NCBI GenBank assembly: GCA_002702965.1
Contig: PADE01000048.1
Span: 3,802 to 32,091 of the forward strand
Reading direction: 5' to 3'
From: Planctomycetaceae bacterium
GTDB lineage: Bacteria > Planctomycetota > Planctomycetia > Pirellulales > Pirellulaceae
Length of the DNA stretch: 28,290 bases
Part shown: positions 24,667 through 28,290 of the stretch, piece after piece
Layout of the letters: the number at the start of each line of letters is the position of its first letter
Numbering within the stretch: the stretch's first letter is position 1
Program-made: the position numbers and the translations under genes
Notes under the pieces: generated by a model
What the model was told of the DNA's origin: nothing
What the model saw: the letters and a program-made list of their open reading frames with translations, nothing else
The model's database searches: none

Positions 24667-25362
24667 CTAAGATGGAATCCGCAGTGCATTGCACAAGAAT
24701 CGAACGTAAACACGGCTAGCCGCAAAGGCATCGGCGGTTGCTTGCATGAATCCTTCATCCAGCACATCCGCCTCACGGAGTTTCTTCACGCCAATAAAAT
24801 CCTTCCGCCGAAGATCTTCGATGAGCGGGTGGTCTTTCGGAAAGTCGCGCGGCGCCGTTTTCAGGCTGTCGCCGGCGAGATCAAAATGAGAACGGAACTT
24901 CTTCTGATCTCGGGCCCGTTTCCACTTCGTCGGTTCGTCGTCGATCGCGTGGCGAATCCTCTTGAGAGTCCCCGAGTCGGGGTGCCAGATCCCGGACCCC
25001 AAGAAACACTCACCCGGTGCGAGATGAACATAAAAGCCGGGACAATGTACATCCCTGCCCATCTCGTGACGGAAGTGAATCCCGACATTCGTCTTATAGG
25101 GAGTCTTGTCTCTGGCAAACCGGATGTCTCGGTAGATTCGCATCAATGACCCACCAACGCGACGGTGATCGGCTAGAAAATACGGTGACACGCGTTTGAG
25201 GTGCGGTTGAAACGACCGAATGAACGCCTGGCATGGTGTCAACAATTCTTCTTCGTACCTTGTCTTGTTCTGTTGAAACCAATCGCGGTTGTTATTCGCG
25301 GTCAACGTTTCTAAAAAGCGGAACAGGGACGGTTGAAAACGGGTAAAGTCTGGGTTTGGCAT
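24667..25362 (-). CDS. DUF2461 protein
   Basis: This 231-residue protein is of the DUF2461/TIGR02453 family, a widespread cytoplasmic family of unknown function. The start is taken at the ATG at 25362, giving MPNPDFTRFQPSLFRFLETL, which is where family members usually begin; longer in-frame readings add 39 unrelated residues. Recognisable blocks are NNNRDWFQQNKTRYEEE, then SLMRIYRDIRFARDKTPYKTN with the conserved RDxRFxxDKxPYKT core, GFYVHLAPGECFLGSGIW, and KGLD-like positions near KDHPLIEDLRRKDFIG. The length is typical (about 220-230). The ribosome binding site is weak. The gene converges on the three-gene operon and is not obviously linked to it. Confidence 0.93.
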   Translation of the reverse strand: MPNPDFTRFQPSLFRFLETLTANNNRDWFQQNKTRYEEELLTPCQAFIRSFQPHLKRVSPYFLADHRRVGGSLMRIYRDIRFARDKTPYKTNVGIHFRHEMGRDVHCPGFYVHLAPGECFLGSGIWHPDSGTLKRIRHAIDDEPTKWKRARDQKKFRSHFDLAGDSLKTAPRDFPKDHPLIEDLRRKDFIGVKKLREADVLDEGFMQATADAFAASRVYVRFLCNALRIPS

Positions 25363-25585
25363 GGTTCGATGGATCGGGTTGCTGGTGAAGCCTTCGACGC
25401 TGTGTCTCAGCTTATCATCACGGGGACACATGGTACGGAGCGGCACGGCGGCGAATCGTAGCGCCGGGGAGATTCCCAATCGTGATCAGACATTACCATG
25501 CGCCCGCCGGGAGCAAAACCTACCAGGCCGCTGGTCTCTTCTGAGGGTTTTGATTGCCGCGGCCCCTCATTCGGCAGTTGGCTGT

Positions 25586-25867
25586 GTCATCAAGTCGTAC
25601 GCTTTTCGCCATCGAGCAAAATAGGACCGACAAGCGGCGAGCAGGTTCCCCGGAGCAGCTGGGAGAGATCGCGATCATCGAGACACCGACTACCGCTTCC
25701 GGATGTTCGTCGACAAAGCCGTCTGGACACCCGTGCTGGTTGGGCTCAGTGAAGAGATGGACGACGACAACTTCAAGTCCGAGATCGCCCGTCGTCAGGG
25801 TCCCGAGGGTGCCAACTACGAGCGTGCACGGCACGACGTGTGGTCGGTCATGTATCAATTACAGGAT
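25586..25867 (+). pseudogene. Disrupted gene of a small (~110 residue) conserved family of unknown function
   Basis: The 3' part reads DYRFRMFVDKAVW, then DDDNFKSEIARRQGPEG and YERARHDVWSVMYQLQ. This is the C-terminal half of a common short bacterial family that I recall by its pattern (DYRYRxxVxxxxW, DYxNFKxxVARRxGPxR, YHxVWxxMY) but not by name. Upstream, the expected preceding motif EIAIIETP lies in the +1-shifted frame (25665-25688), and SRFP just before it is back in the first frame. The simplest reconstruction has a one-base insertion at the CCCC run 25648-25651, a one-base deletion at about 25687, and a TAG at 25622-25624 after FRHRAK. No start codon fits. After MYQLQ the frame runs on as nonsense into the antisense of the next gene. 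Either a dead gene or a badly assembled stretch. Confidence 0.5.
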
Positions 25868-26080
25868 ACGTTCCAGAGCGTGATGGGCACAGGTTCCGGC
25901 GACACGTTATTCTTGGTCATCGAAATCGCGTGGTACCGAGCGGGAGCTGAAACGTTCCGAGGGCATCGCACAACAGGCGGCACCGGTTTCGTCGACGGTC
26001 GCGTCGGTCCCGACCTCTTCCGGTGGCAGCGCACGCTTTCGCTGAATCGCCTCAAGGCCGCCGAAACTCGTGGCCCACCC

Positions 26081-27727
26081 TCATCTGCGCGACTCGGATG
26101 GCCAGAAGGCCGGGATCGTGAAAAATCCACCTCCGAACCCGCCTCCTCCCAAGATGCCAGCGGGGGCATCCCCTGTTTTCACGCGGCGAATGACTTCCCT
26201 GATTTCGTCATGGGCGACCCGTGTTTGCCGAATGATCAAGACCGATCGATCGACGATCAGAGAGGTGGCGGATTGCCTGGCAGCTGAGGCTGCCTTGTCC
26301 GATCCACGGGTGCTGGAGAAATCGGGTTCCGACGAAACGACGAACATCAGACCCGGCTTGTCGTCATTCTCTTCAAGTTGCCAAGTGTCGGGTCGGACCA
26401 GGAAGGGGAGCATCTCAGACAGGTCCGTGGCGACCTTTGAGTGCAGACGATAGTACACGGTAATCACATCCGTTTCCTCCTCCTCACCGCGGTCGCGTGG
26501 TTTGGATGAGCGGAGCGCAGTACGGTAGATCTCAAGCAAATGGAGCACCTGCTGGTGAACCTGTTCCTGGTGCGTCACAGCCAAAGTCCCGGGCTTGGCG
26601 AATTCGATTTCGCCGACGCCGCCGGAGATACTCCAGGAATCCGGCGTGGATTGCGCCACGATTGCTTCGATGAGCGCCTGTGTTTCATCCTTGTTACGGC
26701 ACAGGTCTTGCACGTCGTAGACAGCCGTACGCAAGAATGCCTCTGCGACCGTGGGCGTCGTGATCCATAGCACCCCATCACGGAGAATCCAGGTCAGTTC
26801 CAAGTCGAGAGACAGACCCTGGAGCACGGTCGCGAGTTTGCGGTCGACCAATTTGAGCGTCAGCAGCTCCCGTTCGCGAATCCCAGCGTCCCGCAACGCC
26901 GGGAGATCTAATCGAATGTCGCTTTTCGAGGCGTCCGCCAGTTGATCAATGGCCGTTGTGAGCGGCGTGTCTGAAAAATTGACCGACACATTCGTGAGGA
27001 GTTTTTCACGAAATTCACGGTGTTGTGGTGGGTCGTCCAGAAACGTCTGACGAGAGTGTTTACGAAGGGCTTGTAACAAGGCATCAACACCCCTCTGCTG
27101 TTCGTAGGCATGCCGTACAAACAAGACGTCGCCCAGCGAATTCAAAGCTCCGATACCACCGACTTCTTCCCAACTGTCCGGGGCAATCGTGTTTGTAACC
27201 ACCGATACTAGATGATCCAGATCGTACCCGGCGTCCATCAGGTCGCCGACGTTATACGGCAATGTCGTCGTTCGCGTTTTTGCCACTTTGACCGACGTGA
27301 TGTAGAGAACCTCGTCGTTGTAATGCCAACCGATTCCCATGGACTTGAGTCGATTGAGGAGCAGGTAAACGGAGGCGTCGTTGAGACGATCCGAAACCGG
27401 TTCCGCGACGGAAACACCGATTTCGTTCAGCGATTTTTTGTCGAGCAGGACAACCATTCCCTGCTCTTCCTGAAGCCAGGCGACCACTTCGCGCAAGGAC
27501 GAATCCGAGAAATCCTGCGTCGCCTTCACCACCAGTTCGGGTGGCAATAGTTTGCTTGGATCAATCGCCTTTGGCTCATCCGCAATTTTCGGCAAGACGA
27601 GCTTGGGTTGTCCCTGATCGGCCACCTGCTTGCTTGGGTCCGACTTCGGTTGTGCGGGAAGGGTAGCGGCCGGGAGAAGAATTGAACTCAGTAATCCGAT
27701 GGCGATCAGCTTGCGATTTCGAACCAT
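26081..27727 (-). CDS. Secreted protein with three secretin-N-like repeats
   Basis: This 548-residue protein starts at the ATG at 27727, supported by AGGAA 7 bases upstream and a signal peptide (MVRNRKLIAIGLLSSILLPA, cut near PAQ). Three modules follow. Module 1 (about 69-224) starts DFSDSSLREVVAWLQEEQG and contains PDSWEEVGG (183-191) and VLFVRHAYEQQRGVDALLQA. Module 2 (about 247-404) starts NFSDTPLTTAIDQLADAS with PDSWSISGG (362-370) and TLAVTHQEQVHQQVLHLLEI. Module 3 (about 420-516) is partial, with PDTWQLEEN (446-454) and VLIIRQTRVAHDEIREVIRR. The first half of modules 1 and 2 resembles the STN domain of secretins and TonB receptors; the second half resembles the N1-type secretin fold. 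There is no secretin pore domain. The C-terminus ends in a glycine-rich tail (GILGGGGFGGGFF). The role is unknown; a periplasmic scaffold or sensor is an inference. Confidence 0.82.
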   Translation of the reverse strand: MVRNRKLIAIGLLSSILLPAATLPAQPKSDPSKQVADQGQPKLVLPKIADEPKAIDPSKLLPPELVVKATQDFSDSSLREVVAWLQEEQGMVVLLDKKSLNEIGVSVAEPVSDRLNDASVYLLLNRLKSMGIGWHYNDEVLYITSVKVAKTRTTTLPYNVGDLMDAGYDLDHLVSVVTNTIAPDSWEEVGGIGALNSLGDVLFVRHAYEQQRGVDALLQALRKHSRQTFLDDPPQHREFREKLLTNVSVNFSDTPLTTAIDQLADASKSDIRLDLPALRDAGIRERELLTLKLVDRKLATVLQGLSLDLELTWILRDGVLWITTPTVAEAFLRTAVYDVQDLCRNKDETQALIEAIVAQSTPDSWSISGGVGEIEFAKPGTLAVTHQEQVHQQVLHLLEIYRTALRSSKPRDRGEEEETDVITVYYRLHSKVATDLSEMLPFLVRPDTWQLEENDDKPGLMFVVSSEPDFSSTRGSDKAASAARQSATSLIVDRSVLIIRQTRVAHDEIREVIRRVKTGDAPAGILGGGGFGGGFFTIPAFWPSESRR

Positions 27728-27826
27728 CAATTGGTTCCTTTTGGGGGAGCCCCTACTCGTTTTGTAGCCCACACCCGGGCGTGTCGCCGGGATACTAACA
27801 GAGGCTACAGACGCATCCAGATATGA

Positions 27827-28290
27827 CCCAATTACTATTATACTCGGTGGGAAAAAAGTATTAATCTTGCGGTCCGCCAGCGCGGCCGCGAGTTTGCCCA
27901 GCATATCAACGCCGAGTTTAACGACCCTATCCTGATGTTTTTCCATGCCGTCAGTTACTCCGCCTGGCAAATCAACGACCCCCACTGGGATTCACTGGAC
28001 CAAACAGGTTTCGGGTTGATGGTGCCGTTCATCGATGGCATGTTGGAACGATCATCGGACCGCACCGTCATCGTGGACTGCACCAGCCAGGCCAAGTGGT
28101 GGACCGACCGTGCGCAGATGGACGCGGCACGCAAACTGATCGTGCAAGACGCGCGGGGACTTTCGCACGTGCCAAAGCTCTTCGACCGGAAGATAAGACT
28201 CGGTTTCTGCTGCCGCCTGGACTATCACCCTCGCGAGGAGGAAATACAGCCGGGCCGGCCTGGCGGATTGTTCGATTCGGTGTTTCTGGA
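27827..28290 (+). CDS. Fragment of a putative secreted TIM-barrel protein; 5' end damaged, 3' end outside window
   Basis: A plus-strand frame without a start codon is open from 27827 to the window end (about 154 codons) and reads as real protein: YYYTRWEKSINLAVRQRGRE, FAQHINAEFNDPILMFF, GLMVPFIDGMLE and TVIVDCTSQAKWW. The pattern RGREF...IN.EFPD.ILM, then LLPAFIDGMLE and T.I.DG, is one I associate with large planctomycete proteins containing a glycosidase-like TIM barrel; no family number is claimed. In-frame, a TGA stands at 27824-27826. Directly before it another frame gives ASRYD, and one extra C in the CCC at 27827-27829 would join the two as RYDPNYYYTRW. No signal peptide or start is found before the divergent neighbour at 27727, so the gene is 5'-truncated or frameshifted. 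Confidence 0.5.
27837..27842 (-). promoter_or_regulatory. Possible -10 element for the secretin-N-repeat gene
   Basis: On the reverse strand a perfect TATAAT lies about 110 bases before the start at 27727. The best -35 at 16-base spacing is TTAATA, a four-of-six match to TTGACA. The region is locally AT-rich against a GC-rich background. The same bases lie within the damaged 5' end of the flanking forward gene, so this is only a candidate. Confidence 0.3.

Noticed and set aside
25703..26287. Intact 194-residue gene
   Set aside because: Only the first 55 or so residues resemble a protein family; the remainder is nonsense and antisense to the 3' end of the secretin-N-repeat gene.

Overview
The window reads as a chromosome segment of a planctomycete, most likely of the Pirellulales/Rhodopirellula type. 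This is inferred from gene families seen in the translations, not from a database search. Evidence includes a DUF1549/DUF1553 gene followed by a Tat-targeted DUF1501 gene, a secreted type I sulfatase, several large secreted beta-propeller and TIM-barrel proteins, a secretin-N-like repeat protein, an integrase remnant of a type common in planctomycetes, and moderately high GC with loosely packed genes.

Layout. Bases 1-2250 hold the 3' end of a membrane protein, a graveyard with a broken tyrosine recombinase and a truncated secreted protein, and one intact small membrane-anchored protein. Bases 2250-2763 are non-coding and carry a 4 x 16 bp tandem repeat. Bases 2764-8194 hold a forward GH18 chitinase that converges, with 1 bp between stop codons, on a reverse operon of DUF1549/DUF1553, DUF1501 and a SUMF1-domain protein. 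Bases 8547-13112 hold a forward 1252-residue multidomain glycosidase-like protein with a start-stop-coupled but broken beta-propeller gene behind it. Bases 13051-19753 hold a reverse five-bladed-propeller glycosidase-like protein, a forward sulfatase and a reverse Asp-box double propeller fused to two carboxypeptidase-regulatory-like domains. Bases 2764-19753 therefore look like a locus for exported polysaccharide-handling proteins.

Bases 20437-24579 hold a compact three-gene forward operon with 6 bp gaps. It encodes a ferritin-like di-iron domain fused to DUF362, a CrtI/phytoene-desaturase-like flavoprotein, and an alpha/beta hydrolase with an aspartate nucleophile of the epoxide-hydrolase/dehalogenase type. 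I know of no described pathway with this combination, and it is the best candidate here for an undescribed system. A tRNA-like relic lies about 270 bp upstream of it.

Bases 24667-28290 hold a DUF2461 gene, a multiply disrupted small gene, a secreted protein with three secretin-N-like repeats, and an open frame running off the window end that belongs to a putative TIM-barrel protein with a damaged 5' end. Several broken genes are disrupted at or near short homopolymers, so assembly indels are a live alternative to true decay. I found no CRISPR array, rRNA, intact tRNA, intact transposon or convincing Rho-independent terminator.
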